From JADKAV01 sp041393775 (GTDB taxonomy: Bacteria; Actinomycetota; Actinomycetes; S36-B12; UBA10799): a DNA stretch of 64,000 nucleotides. How positions within the stretch are numbered: the first letter of the stretch is position 1; each line of letters opens with the position of its first letter. Under the pieces are notes generated by a model. The model was not told the DNA's origin. It saw only the letters and a program-made list of their open reading frames with translations, and made no database searches. A program made the translations under genes and the position numbers. Below, one piece after another: positions 51,255-60,233 of this stretch. The stretch lies in assembly GCA_041393775.1 (NCBI GenBank), contig JAWKJM010000004.1, forward strand, positions 186,001-250,000, given 5' to 3'.

Positions 51255-51413
51255 GTGATCACGTCCATCGAGGTCGAGGCGGATAGTGTCGAAAGCGCAA
51301 AGCAGGCGGCCGTCGAGCAGGCCCATGCCCAGGGGTACTCGCGGGTCGAGGCGGTTTTCACGATGGCGCTGGGTGGCCGCCGCTATCGCGTGCGAATGAA
51401 CGTGACTCGCTGA
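51255..51413 (+). CDS. Small conserved-looking protein, 52 residues
   Basis: GTG at 51255 follows GGAGAG with 5-bp spacing, and the frame runs to TGA at 51411. The product begins ITSIEVEADSVESAKQAAV and ends FTMALGGRRYRVRMNVTR. It has alternating strand-helix-strand polarity and a basic end, like small single-domain proteins. I recognise no family. Good ribosome site and codon use argue that it is real. Confidence 0.6.
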   Translation: MITSIEVEADSVESAKQAAVEQAHAQGYSRVEAVFTMALGGRRYRVRMNVTR

Positions 51414-51543
51414 CACCCGGTGAAGGTACGCGCCGTCGTTGACGGGTGGTCCTAGTTCGCGGGGGATGAAAAAGTGATATCCCTCGCGTGGGAATATGAT
51501 CAGTCATTCCCACCCGTCGGGTGGCCTCCCGATCGGAGCAACG

Positions 51544-52824
51544 GTGCTACCTGCGACAAAGTGGTCACGATTCCTGGCACCCCTGGTTGCCCTCGGCTTG
51601 CTCGCTGCGTGCAGTTCCGGCAGCGACACCGCCGACGAGACTGGTTCGCCCTCGGCGAGCGCGTCCGAGCCCGCCTTTGCCGCCGCGCTTGAGACGCAGA
51701 TCCCCGAAGTCATGAAGCAGAACGCCATCCCCGGCGCCATAGTGCTGATCAAGACTCGCGACCAGGGCGACTGGTCTGCCACATTCGGCACGCAGGAGAT
51801 CGGCAAGGACGTCCCGATGTCGATGGACGACCATTTCCGGATCGGCAGCAACACCAAGACCATGACCGTGACAGTCATTCTGCAGTTGTTGCAGGAAGGC
51901 GAACTGAAGCTCGACGACCCGATCTCGAAGTACCGGCCGGACGTACCGAACGGGAAGAACATCACGCTGGCCCAACTTGCTGAGATGCGTAGCGGCCTAT
52001 ATAGCTACACGTCGTCCAAGGCCTTCAACCAGACGCTTGACGACGATCCCCAGAAGGCCTGGACGCCTGACGAACTGCTGAAGATCGCCTTCAAGAAGCC
52101 ACCACTGTTCCCGCCCGGCAAGAAGTACAACTACTCGAATACGAACCTCATACTCCTCGGCGAGGTGATCGAGGAGCTCACCGGGATGTCGGCGGCGGAG
52201 GCGTTCTCAGAAATGATCTTCAGTCCCCTGGGTCTGGATCAGACGATGCTGCCCGAGGCCACGGACTCGTCGATACCCGAGCCCCATCCGCAGGGGTACC
52301 AATTCGGGACGAACGTCGAGGATATCGACTCCTATGCCGTGCCTGCCGCGCAATTGCCCGATGCCCTGGACGGGACTCTGCCTCCCATCAACAACACCGA
52401 CAGCAACCCATCGTGGGCGTGGACCGCCGGCGGCGCCATCTCGAACGCCGAGGATCTCGCCAACTATGTGCAGGCGATGGTGGGAGGTGGTTTGCTGGAC
52501 GCCAAAATCCAGAAGATGCGCCTCGACAGCATCAAGCCGATCGCGCCGGGATCCCCGATCGGATACGGGCTCGGGCTGGTCGAGTTCGCAAAGAACCTGT
52601 ACGGCCACGACGGTCAGATTCCGGGATTCTCCTCGTTCATGGCCTATGACCCGGTGGCCGGCAACACGATCATCATCGGTCTGAATCTGTCCGCATCGCC
52701 GGTGAACGGGGAGAACGCCGCGGTGGTCATCGGCAAGGTCGTGATTTCGGAACTCTATGGTGCGTCGGCGGTGCCCGGGGGCGACCCCGCGGGTTCTGGG
52801 AGCGCGACTCCATCCGCCAGTTGA
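51544..52824 (+). CDS. Serine hydrolase lipoprotein of the beta-lactamase/DD-peptidase class
   Basis: A 426-residue lipoprotein. Lipobox LLAAC follows a short signal peptide; an acidic Ser/Thr linker leads to the class C-type fold at about 50-400. The catalytic set is complete: SNTK in FRIGSNTKTMT, YSN in YNYSNTN, and HDG in YGHDGQIPG. It should act on D-Ala-D-Ala peptides or esters at the outer membrane face. The GTG at 51544 follows GGAG. C-terminal tail is low complexity. Confidence 0.9.
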   Translation: MLPATKWSRFLAPLVALGLLAACSSGSDTADETGSPSASASEPAFAAALETQIPEVMKQNAIPGAIVLIKTRDQGDWSATFGTQEIGKDVPMSMDDHFRIGSNTKTMTVTVILQLLQEGELKLDDPISKYRPDVPNGKNITLAQLAEMRSGLYSYTSSKAFNQTLDDDPQKAWTPDELLKIAFKKPPLFPPGKKYNYSNTNLILLGEVIEELTGMSAAEAFSEMIFSPLGLDQTMLPEATDSSIPEPHPQGYQFGTNVEDIDSYAVPAAQLPDALDGTLPPINNTDSNPSWAWTAGGAISNAEDLANYVQAMVGGGLLDAKIQKMRLDSIKPIAPGSPIGYGLGLVEFAKNLYGHDGQIPGFSSFMAYDPVAGNTIIIGLNLSASPVNGENAAVVIGKVVISELYGASAVPGGDPAGSGSATPSAS

Positions 52825-52851
52825 GTAGGCCCTGAGCGCCTGCCCGGGGAT

Positions 52852-52933
52852 TGTCACGTTGTTGCGGCGCCCGCTGCGGCTTTGTATCGAAAGTGCTGGC
52901 GACACGCCCGGGTGAGCCAACAACAACGTCACA
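52852..52933. repeat. Inverted repeat between convergent genes
   Basis: TGTCACGTTGTTG (52852-52864) is inverted at CAACAACAACGTCACA (52918-52933), and a third related motif, GCAACGTCGTCACAAT, lies at about 52951. The motifs recall phage- or regulator-type sites, or a loose terminator. Purpose is unclear. Confidence 0.45.
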
Positions 52934-53000
52934 GCGCTCAGTCTTGACGCGCAACGTCGTCACAATGCCGGCCGGGGAGCCGGGTGTACATCAGACGAAC

Positions 53001-53480
53001 TCAGCCCGCGTGCTTGTCGGGGTCGCTGTGCTCGGGCTGCACGGACCAGGCAGGAGGCTCGTCGGTCCCGTCCTCCTCGTCGCGTTCGGCGTCCTCGGCT
53101 GTGGGCTGCACGATCCCTGCGGCGTGATGCACCGGTGCGTAGACGGTGTACAGGCGCATCGGTTCGTCGCCGATGTTGATGACGTCGTGCCAGGTGCCGG
53201 CGGGAACCATGATCGCCCAGCCGTCGCCGACTTCGTGCTCGACGTTGAGGTTGTCCTCGGCCGGACCCATGACAACGCGCCCCTTGCCGGCATCGAGTCG
53301 CAGGAACTGGTCGGTTTCGGGGTGTGCCTCGAGCCCCACGGATTCCCCCACCGGAATCGACATGAGAGTGACCTGCAAATACTTGCCGCTCCAAGCCACA
53401 GTGCGGTACTTGTCGTTCGCAGTGGTTTCGGTCTCCAAGTCGAACACGTTCGGCCCAGGCCCATTGTCTTTGACAGTCAT
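53001..53480 (-). CDS. Cupin domain protein
   Basis: A 159-residue single-domain cupin. Metal ligands expected in GLEAHPETDQFLRLDAGKGRV and VPAGTWHDVINIG; the first motif has Thr-Asp after Glu, within the family's range. Similar proteins occur as mannose-6-phosphate isomerase-like cupins of unknown substrate. The last 30 residues are acidic and His/Pro-rich, likely disordered. Confidence 0.88.
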   Translation of the reverse strand: MTVKDNGPGPNVFDLETETTANDKYRTVAWSGKYLQVTLMSIPVGESVGLEAHPETDQFLRLDAGKGRVVMGPAEDNLNVEHEVGDGWAIMVPAGTWHDVINIGDEPMRLYTVYAPVHHAAGIVQPTAEDAERDEEDGTDEPPAWSVQPEHSDPDKHAG

Positions 53481-53561
53481 GTGCGTTCCTCTCCTCGTGA
53501 TCCGAGTCTAGATCGGTGTGGCGGCGGAGGAGGGGATCAACCCCGGTCGCCGATCGGGCCG

Positions 53562-54224
53562 TCAGAGGCCTCGCAGACCCTGGGACAGCAGCAGGACACC
53601 GATCACACCGGCGACCGCTCCCATCACTTGCAGTTGGTGTCCCATCAGCAGCGCGTACATACGGTTCAATGCACGCAAACCGCGCTCGCCCAGGAAATGG
53701 GCCGCGGCCGGCGGGGACAGTACTGGCAACATAACGCAGGCGAAGACAAACCCCACCACGAGAAGTTTCTCGGGGGCAGATGCCGTCGAGCGTGTGATGT
53801 CGTGCAGTGCCGGCACGATGAGGACCAGTGTCGAGAAGTCGGTGAGCGTCATGTAGGCGGCCAGGCCGGCGAACACCGTGGGCGATGCGTGGTCGGCATG
53901 CGACTTCACCTTCGCCTCCATCCGCCGGTCCGCTGCGGCATGCGGGCGGAGCAACCATGCGGCGATCACCAGCAGAATCGCTCCGGCGACAGCTTCGACC
54001 ATGTACGCGGACCACGACTTGGTTCCAGTGCTGGCGTCCGGCAGTCGGCTCAGCCCGCCGAGTACCAGCGCGAAGAAGGCCGCGAAGACCACGCCGCTGC
54101 CGAAGATCACCGCCAAAGCCCGCGAGTGCCACTTCGGTCCGGAAACCACGAGGACCTGCAAGGCGAACAGCGTCGGAGTCAGCGCTGCGGCCAGCGCCAG
54201 GGGCCAGACTTCACCGAGCAGCAC
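53562..54224 (-). CDS. GAP family (Sap-like) membrane protein
   Basis: A 220-residue protein with six helices. The N-terminal segment PLALAAALTPTLFALQVLVV resembles the PxxI/LxxAL start of the GAP/LysE-like family, whose mycobacterial member Sap takes part in export of sulfolipid. The GTG start lies 1 bp after the stop of a 39-codon frame (54226-54345), which could couple its translation. Substrate unknown. Confidence 0.75.
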   Translation of the reverse strand: MLLGEVWPLALAAALTPTLFALQVLVVSGPKWHSRALAVIFGSGVVFAAFFALVLGGLSRLPDASTGTKSWSAYMVEAVAGAILLVIAAWLLRPHAAADRRMEAKVKSHADHASPTVFAGLAAYMTLTDFSTLVLIVPALHDITRSTASAPEKLLVVGFVFACVMLPVLSPPAAAHFLGERGLRALNRMYALLMGHQLQVMGAVAGVIGVLLLSQGLRGL

Positions 54225-54225
54225 G

Positions 54226-54345
54226 TCACGACCTGTGCGACGCCGCTGCGATCAGTGCCCGCTGCGCAAGCACGGCCGTCGCTGCAGGCGAGGTCTGTTC
54301 GTCCGCCCCGTTGAGCCGAACGATCTGTGCAGCCGATTCGCTCAT
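54226..54345 (-). CDS. Possible 39-residue peptide upstream of the GAP gene
   Basis: ATG at 54345 opens a frame MSESAAQIVRLNGADEQTS ending one base before the GAP start. AGGA lies 8 bp upstream. The product is Ala-rich and soluble, with no family resemblance. The tight junction suggests a leader peptide for translational coupling; chance is not excluded. Confidence 0.35.
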   Translation of the reverse strand: MSESAAQIVRLNGADEQTSPAATAVLAQRALIAAASHRS

Positions 54346-54476
54346 GACACCGATCCTGTCGCTTGCCCGCTGCTTGAAGCCACAGATCGACTGGTGGTGC
54401 CGCGAACGTCAGCGGATCATCGCGCGGCAAGGACGGCCCGACCTCCGAGCCAAGCGCGACCTGGCACCCTGTCGTC

Positions 54477-55505
54477 ATGGACATCGACGAGGCGCGCGAT
54501 CTGTTCCCGGGCTCGAGTGGATACCTCAACACCGCGGCACTCGGACTGCCTCCAAGACCGGCCATGGATGCGCTGAGGTCGGCGCTGGACCGATGGGAGA
54601 ACGGCCTGGCGACGCCCGCGGACTACGACGAGGCGATCGCCGGGTCTCGACAACTGTTCGCCGATCTGGTGCATGTTCCAGCCGACCGGGTCGCCGTGGG
54701 TGCTCAGGTCTCCGCGCTCGTCGGGTTGGTGGCGAGTTCTCTGTCTGCTGGCAGCAGTGTGCTTTGCGTCGACGATGAGTTCACGTCCGTCACCTACCCT
54801 TTCGTCGCGCGATCGGACTTGGGTCTACGGGTGCAGTGCGTGCCGGTGGAGAGTCTTGCCGACGCCATCGGGCCCGCGACGGACCTGGTGGCGGTGAGCG
54901 CGGTGCAGTCCAAGGACGGACGGCTCGTCGATCTCGCCGCAGTCCGCGAGGCGGCCGCTCATCACGGCGCGCGAGTGCTGGTCGATGCCACCCAAGCCCT
55001 CGGCTGGCTGCCGATCGATGCTCGTGAGTACGACGCGGTCGTGGTCGGCGCGTACAAGTGGCTGCTGAGTCCGCGGGGCACTGCATTCATAGCCGTCCGT
55101 CCAGACCTGCTCGAGCGCATCCAGCCTCTCTACGCGGGGTGGTACGCCGGGGACTCCCCGTGGGACAGCATCTACGGTCTGCCCGCGCGCCTGGCAGCCG
55201 ATGCGCGACGCTTGGACCTTTCGCCTGCGTGGCTGTCGTGGGTGGGCACGGAGCCGGCCTTGCGCCTGATCACGGAGGTCGGCGTCCGGGCGATCCACCA
55301 ACACAACGTCGCGCTCGCGAACGCGCTACGTGATCGGCTTGGGCTGGAACCCGGGGATTCCGCCATCGTGGCCCTGGATGTGCCAGAGGGGTTGCCCTTG
55401 GATGGGCTCAGCACCTCAATGCGCGCTGGACGCTTGCGGGTCTCGTTCCACCTGTACAACACCATGGACGACGTGGACCGACTCGTCGAGGCGATCGGTC
55501 GCTGA
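54477..55505 (+). CDS. Class V aminotransferase (PLP)
   Basis: A 342-residue fold-type I PLP enzyme of the cysteine desulfurase/isopenicillin epimerase-like group. GYLNTAALGLPPRPAMDAL opens it; ARVLVDATQALGW carries the PLP Asp, and VVGAYKWLLSPRGTAF the PLP Lys. The loop Cys of desulfurases is not seen, so it is more likely an epimerase- or lyase-type member. It is divergent from the GAP gene and converges with the next. Confidence 0.87.
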   Translation: MDIDEARDLFPGSSGYLNTAALGLPPRPAMDALRSALDRWENGLATPADYDEAIAGSRQLFADLVHVPADRVAVGAQVSALVGLVASSLSAGSSVLCVDDEFTSVTYPFVARSDLGLRVQCVPVESLADAIGPATDLVAVSAVQSKDGRLVDLAAVREAAAHHGARVLVDATQALGWLPIDAREYDAVVVGAYKWLLSPRGTAFIAVRPDLLERIQPLYAGWYAGDSPWDSIYGLPARLAADARRLDLSPAWLSWVGTEPALRLITEVGVRAIHQHNVALANALRDRLGLEPGDSAIVALDVPEGLPLDGLSTSMRAGRLRVSFHLYNTMDDVDRLVEAIGR

Positions 55506-55519
55506 CCGCGGCGATTGCG

Positions 55520-57574
55520 TCAGAGTGGCTGCGGGGTGCCGGTCAGCGGCGTGCGCACCGGGGCGGCCATGCCGAGGTAGGCGACGAGGCCGTCTCCGAA
55601 GGGATTCACCTGAACCGGATATTTCTTCCAGTTGTTCGCCAGCCAAACGTTGCCGGACGGGTCGATCTGGACGCCGGTATTGCGCTGCAGACCGTCGAAC
55701 TCATACCCGGAGCTCGGGGAGATGCGGTGCTTCACGGTCCCTTTCGGGCAGGTGCTGGCGCGATCGCCACACAGGTGGGACAGCCGCTGTCCGCTGAAGT
55801 TCGCCACCCAGACGTTGTCGTCGCCGTCGACGGCGATGCCCCACGGCACTGTGAGACCCGCACCGGTGAACTTCTTCAGTGATCCGTCGGGGCCGACCCG
55901 CACGATCGAGCCGCTGAGCTTGGCCTGCAGTGGTGGGGCATCGAGTGAATCGCTGGGGTGGCACGGACTCGGGATGATGCCAGAGTTGGACACCCACGTG
56001 TTGCCGAGACGGTCACTGGCGATCCCCAGGGGAAGGGTGAACATGCTGCTGTCACCGTACGGGGACCCCGGCAGCGCGCGGCCCCTGGAATCGAAGCCGA
56101 ACACCTTGTCGGCCCCGTTGGCGGTCACGAACGCGTCGCCTTTCGTGTTGAAAGCCACGTCGAACGCCTTGGTGACCTCAGACGACACGACCTGGGAACG
56201 CAGGGGATCACCGTTCGGGTAGCGCACGACCTTGTCGTTGCCGCAGTTGGCGATCCAGATGTCACCGTCCGGGGTGGACTTGATTCCCTGTGGCCAACTG
56301 AGCGGGCCCTGGCGATATCCCTTCTTCCTGGACACGGGGGTGCCGTCCGGTCGGAACTCCGACACGCTGTTGGCCGTCGGCGGGGTCGGGCACTTCGTGC
56401 CGGAGAAGCCGAAGTTGGCGACCCAGACGTGGTCCCTAGGGTCGATCCCGATGCCGAAGCCGGCCCCGTTGAGTCCGCCGCCGGTGTACACGTTCAGTGG
56501 CCGGCCGGGCGAGTACGGGTCGAGTTTGAACAACTCCTTGCCCGGACAGACGTTCTTCAGTTTCACCGCCCATTCGGCGTTGTTGTTTGCCCAGACCTTG
56601 CCCTCGCTGTCGAACGCGATATTGCCGGGACCGTTGAACTGCCGACCGTTGCCGACGAAACGCAGTGCCAGCACCCAGGCCGTCGGGGCGTCGCCCAGTA
56701 CCGGGGTGAACTTCGGGTGCGCCGGGATCTGCGCGTACACGCCACCCGGGTCACCGGACGGATTCTGCGGCAGCAGGGCCATCGCCTGCCAGGTGTTGCG
56801 AGGCCGCACCCCCCACGCATCAGTCGCGGCCTTGAGGAACGAACGGCAGCGGTTCTGCCGCATAGCGCATCCTGCGATGATGCTGGCAAGTGAGTTCACG
56901 CTGGCCAGCGTTTGCGTCTGCGAACCGTTCGGACGGGTGCGAAGGAACTTCGTCGTCTGACCCGTGCGCACATTCACCAGGTTGCGCGGCATCAGCATCG
57001 CGTTGGACAGGCCCGGTTCGCGTCCACCCACCGACTGGCCGCTTGTGAACTGCGCCACCGAGTAACCGGCGGCCACTGTCGTCAACTCATTGACGGTGAC
57101 GGTGCCGTGGCGGCGCCCGGCGAGGGCAGTGGCCAGCACCACTGTCTGCGGCACTCGCGTGTGTCCGAGTCTGCCGTGGCGCGCAATCAGGTAGAGCGAT
57201 CGGGACGCCAGAACCTGCGCTGGGACCCGGACCCGGAAGCGGCCCCGGTTGTCGGTCCGGGTGGTATCGATCCGCTTCGCGTGGCCGGTGCGCTTGCCCG
57301 CGAGGTACAGTCGCACACTGCTGGATCTGACCGGCCGATCGCCGATCGCGACCCGCCCCGAGATCACCGAACTGGCGGCACTCAATGCCCGGGCGGAATA
57401 TCCACGGCCTTGAGTCGCGGCGTCGACGAGGTCTGCGGTGGTCCGCGACTTGGCTACTCCGACAGCCGGCAACGCCAACAAACCAGTCACGACCGCAGTC
57501 GCGGCCAGGCCTGCCATCAGAGGCTGGAATCGAAGTCTTGACGCTATCCCGGGCACATTCTGTTCCTGCGTCAT
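55520..57574 (-). CDS. Secreted NHL/Vgb-like beta-propeller protein
   Basis: A 684-residue exported protein. Signal peptide about 1-41. Residues 70-120 look like a carboxypeptidase-regulatory/SpaA-type beta domain (RIDTTRTDNRGRFRVRVP). A helical region with a Cys pair (AGCAMRQNRC) follows. Residues 305-670 are propeller repeats with the streptogramin-lyase style motif (GIDPRDHVWVANFG, STPDGDIWIANCG, VDGDDNVWVANFSG, DPSGNVWLANNW). The catalytic His of Vgb is not evident. Likely a surface binding protein. Confidence 0.83.
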   Translation of the reverse strand: MTQEQNVPGIASRLRFQPLMAGLAATAVVTGLLALPAVGVAKSRTTADLVDAATQGRGYSARALSAASSVISGRVAIGDRPVRSSSVRLYLAGKRTGHAKRIDTTRTDNRGRFRVRVPAQVLASRSLYLIARHGRLGHTRVPQTVVLATALAGRRHGTVTVNELTTVAAGYSVAQFTSGQSVGGREPGLSNAMLMPRNLVNVRTGQTTKFLRTRPNGSQTQTLASVNSLASIIAGCAMRQNRCRSFLKAATDAWGVRPRNTWQAMALLPQNPSGDPGGVYAQIPAHPKFTPVLGDAPTAWVLALRFVGNGRQFNGPGNIAFDSEGKVWANNNAEWAVKLKNVCPGKELFKLDPYSPGRPLNVYTGGGLNGAGFGIGIDPRDHVWVANFGFSGTKCPTPPTANSVSEFRPDGTPVSRKKGYRQGPLSWPQGIKSTPDGDIWIANCGNDKVVRYPNGDPLRSQVVSSEVTKAFDVAFNTKGDAFVTANGADKVFGFDSRGRALPGSPYGDSSMFTLPLGIASDRLGNTWVSNSGIIPSPCHPSDSLDAPPLQAKLSGSIVRVGPDGSLKKFTGAGLTVPWGIAVDGDDNVWVANFSGQRLSHLCGDRASTCPKGTVKHRISPSSGYEFDGLQRNTGVQIDPSGNVWLANNWKKYPVQVNPFGDGLVAYLGMAAPVRTPLTGTPQPL

Positions 57575-57894
57575 GGGCCACTGCTTCCTGTAGTCCGCGC
57601 TCTTCGCCCGTCAGCCTATTGCTGCTGTCAACCCCGCGTGCCGACCCGGCGATGCGTGCGAGGGGGTCGTGCGTGTCCGATGGTGGGTGATTCCGACCGG
57701 CGAACGTCGGTCGAGTCATCTGTTGTCCGGGCCCACTGTGTTGACCCTCGGAATCGCGGAGCAAGGTCGTGGGACCGGTGCGGTCGTGAACTCGGCCAGC
57801 TCTGTGGATGGCAGATGTGGTTGTCCACAGGTGGTTTCGGGCAGCCCGGGTTTGTCACACCCTCGTACTAGTGTTCTAGATGAGAACGGGGGTG
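57575..57894. other. Upstream region of DUF222 copy B
   Basis: The last 80 bp (about 57810-57894) match the region upstream of DUF222 copy A: CCACAGGTGGTTT, GGGTTTGTCACACCCTCG, TACTAGTGTTCTAG. The remainder, between two divergent genes, contains no recognisable gene. Confidence 0.55.
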
Positions 57895-59094
57895 ATGATG
57901 ACGATCACGGCGCAGTCCGCGAGTCCGGCCCGGCTGCTCGCCGATTTGCAGGCGGCTGTCGCAGGGCTGCTGGCCGCGGATCCGGCCGAGTGGTGCCTGG
58001 ACGAACTGCGGTCGGCGATCCCGCAGTTGCACCAGGTGGCTAACCAGACCGCGGCGGTGCAGGCCCGGGTGCTCGCCTCCTTCGATGCCCGCGGCGGCGC
58101 GCAGATCGCCGGGGCGCGCGGCACCGGTGACTGGCTGGCCACCACCGTGCGGATCCCCAGCAGTCATGCGGGCTGGTGGGTGCACACCGCCCGGGCGCTA
58201 CGCGACCACCTCCCGGCAACCGCCGATGCGCTGGCCGACGGGCAGATCAGCCTCGACCATGTCCGGGTGATCCGGGCGGCCCGCCGCCAGCTGGGCGAGG
58301 TCTTCGACCGGGTCGAGGAGCAGGTCGCCGGGTTCGCGCGGGAACACTGTGTGCGGGACCTGCGCGGGTTCCTGGACCTGCTGATCCAGAACTACACCCC
58401 CGACCCCGACCACGACACCGAAACCGCCCGCCAGCGTCGCCGGGCGAAACTGTCCACCGGCCTGGACGGCTGGTGGCACCTGACCGGGTTCCTCGACCCC
58501 GCCACCGGCGCGGCGCTGGCCGCCGCCCTGGACATCTACGCCGAACCCACCGGACCTCATGATGACCGGTCGGCCGGCACCCGAAACGCCGACGCCCTGG
58601 CCGAAATCGCCACCCGTTCCCTGGACACCGTGGACCGGCCCACCGGGATCGGCCACATCACCCTCACCCTCACCCCCGACCAACTCCAGTCCGGGCTGGG
58701 GGTCCGCTGGCCGTGCGGGCTGCTGGCCTCCCGCACCGACGTGCGCACCGCGTCCTGCTCCGCCCACCTCACCTATCTGGTCGGCACCCCGGTCGACGAC
58801 ATCCACTGGAAACCGCTGGCGGTCGGGTTCGCCGAACGCTACGCCACCCGCGCCCAACGCGCCGCGCTGGCCGTGCGCGACGGGAACGGGTGTGTGCACC
58901 CGGGCTGCACCGTACCCGCCCACCGCTGCATCGCCCACCACATCCAGCACTGGGACCACGGAGGCCCCACCAACCTCGACAACCTTGTCCTCATCTGTGT
59001 CTACCACCACCGACGCATCCACCACGGACGCCTCACCATCGTGCGGACCACCGACGGCCGATGCACCACCGCAAGCACCCGCGCACCACCATGA
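57895..59094 (+). CDS. DUF222 / HNH endonuclease protein (13E12 family), copy B
   Basis: A 399-residue protein nearly identical to copy A (31050-32297) from SPARLLADLQAAV onward. Examples of substitutions: ASYDAR to ASFDAR, GTSDW to GTGDW, TRALD to TRSLD, AHVTYVVG to AHLTYLVG. The HNH motif is intact. The start region differs completely, so copying stopped inside codon 10-25. It lies on the opposite strand to copy A and is followed by a decayed DUF559 gene. Confidence 0.9.
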   Translation: MMTITAQSASPARLLADLQAAVAGLLAADPAEWCLDELRSAIPQLHQVANQTAAVQARVLASFDARGGAQIAGARGTGDWLATTVRIPSSHAGWWVHTARALRDHLPATADALADGQISLDHVRVIRAARRQLGEVFDRVEEQVAGFAREHCVRDLRGFLDLLIQNYTPDPDHDTETARQRRRAKLSTGLDGWWHLTGFLDPATGAALAAALDIYAEPTGPHDDRSAGTRNADALAEIATRSLDTVDRPTGIGHITLTLTPDQLQSGLGVRWPCGLLASRTDVRTASCSAHLTYLVGTPVDDIHWKPLAVGFAERYATRAQRAALAVRDGNGCVHPGCTVPAHRCIAHHIQHWDHGGPTNLDNLVLICVYHHRRIHHGRLTIVRTTDGRCTTASTRAPP

Positions 59095-59124
59095 CCCCAG
59101 TCGGCGTCAGCCGCCACCGGTGAG

Positions 59125-59504
59125 ATGAAGCGCCCGTCGACGTATGTTCTCCGCCTCGGTGCGAAATCAGGTGGCGAGGCCAACTACTACCGACTCGTGA
59201 TCGATGCGGGTCTGCCGGTTCCCACCTTGCAGATCTGGATGGAGACGGTCGGCGGTCCCAAACGGCTTGAAGCCTGCTGGGAGGAATTGACGCTCGGGTG
59301 TGAGATCGACGGTGAGCGCTATCACGGGGCGAAATGCGCTCGCGATCGTGACCGGTTCATCGGAATGAGGTGCAGGCTGAGGCTGTGAAACTCTTCGATG
59401 TCGGTGTCGACGAAGTGATGCGCCGCAGCGCCTACGTCGTTGAGAACACCGACGCGAATCTGCGTGCCAAGGCCCATGAACTGCGCATCTCACCCTGGTG
59501 GTGA
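59125..59504 (+). pseudogene. Decayed DUF559 domain gene fragment
   Basis: The frame from 59125 reads the DUF559 core (SGGEANYYRLVIDAGLPVP, then LTLGCEIDGERYHGA), like residues 195-250 of the gene at 13825, but lacks the AbiEi half. The Asp of the KRIDAYW motif is now Glu (KRLEACW). The frame stops at 59386, while a shifted frame remains protein-like to a stop at 59504 (VQAEAVKLFDVGVDEVM). It is therefore a truncated and frameshifted remnant. Confidence 0.65.
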
Positions 59505-59603
59505 GCGGTCAGTGTCCCGATTCCCTGCTCGGTTGAACGAAAACAGCGCGAACTCGGCGAATCTCGCCACCTTGGGTTGGACCAGGCAGAAGATCGGGAC
59601 ACC

Positions 59604-60224
59604 TCACGCCTCGAACGGCTCGGGATTCCCGGCACCCACACGCTCAATCACCGGGTCAGCCTCCGAAAGATCCACCACTGTGGTGGGTTCGGTGCCGGTC
59701 TGGCCGTCGATGACTGCATCGACGAGGTGGTCGAGGCGTTCTTTGACCTCCCAGCCGTCGCTCATAGGGCTGACGTCGCCGGGCATCAGCAGTGTGCTCG
59801 ACAGCAGTGGCTCGCCAAGGGCGGTGACTAGCGCCTGCGCGACAGGGTTGGGTGGGATCCGCACCCCGATCGTGCGTTTCTTGGGGTTCATGAACCGCCG
59901 GGGCACCTCCCGGGTGGCAGGCAGGATGAACGTGAAACTGCCCGGGGTATGGGCCTTGATCAGCCGGAACACCCTGTTGCTCACGAAGACGAACTGGCTC
60001 AACTGCGCGAAGTCGTGGCACACCACCGTGAAGTGGTGACGGTCGTCGAGGTCCCGGATGGCACGGATGCGTTCGAGGGCTTCGGTATTACCGAGCCGGC
60101 AGCCGAGGGCATAGCCGGAGTCGGTCGGGTAGGCGATCAGCGCGCCCTGCTGCAGCGACTGCACGACCTGGTTGATCAGGCGTGGCTGAGGGTTGTCGGG
60201 GTGGATGTCGAGGAAGCGGGCCAC
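59604..60224 (-). CDS. Threonylcarbamoyl-AMP synthase family protein (YciO type), paralogue B
   Basis: A 206-residue YrdC-fold protein about 80% identical by eye to paralogue A at 14835; ALIAYPTDSGYALGCRLGN and RRFMNPKKRTIGVRIPP are shared almost letter for letter. Both copies converge with a DUF559-type gene, here decayed, so the two loci descend from one duplicated block. Both genes appear intact. It ends upstream of the two-component operon. Confidence 0.88.
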   Translation of the reverse strand: MARFLDIHPDNPQPRLINQVVQSLQQGALIAYPTDSGYALGCRLGNTEALERIRAIRDLDDRHHFTVVCHDFAQLSQFVFVSNRVFRLIKAHTPGSFTFILPATREVPRRFMNPKKRTIGVRIPPNPVAQALVTALGEPLLSSTLLMPGDVSPMSDGWEVKERLDHLVDAVIDGQTGTEPTTVVDLSEADPVIERVGAGNPEPFEA

Positions 60225-60233
60225 AGCGCCACG

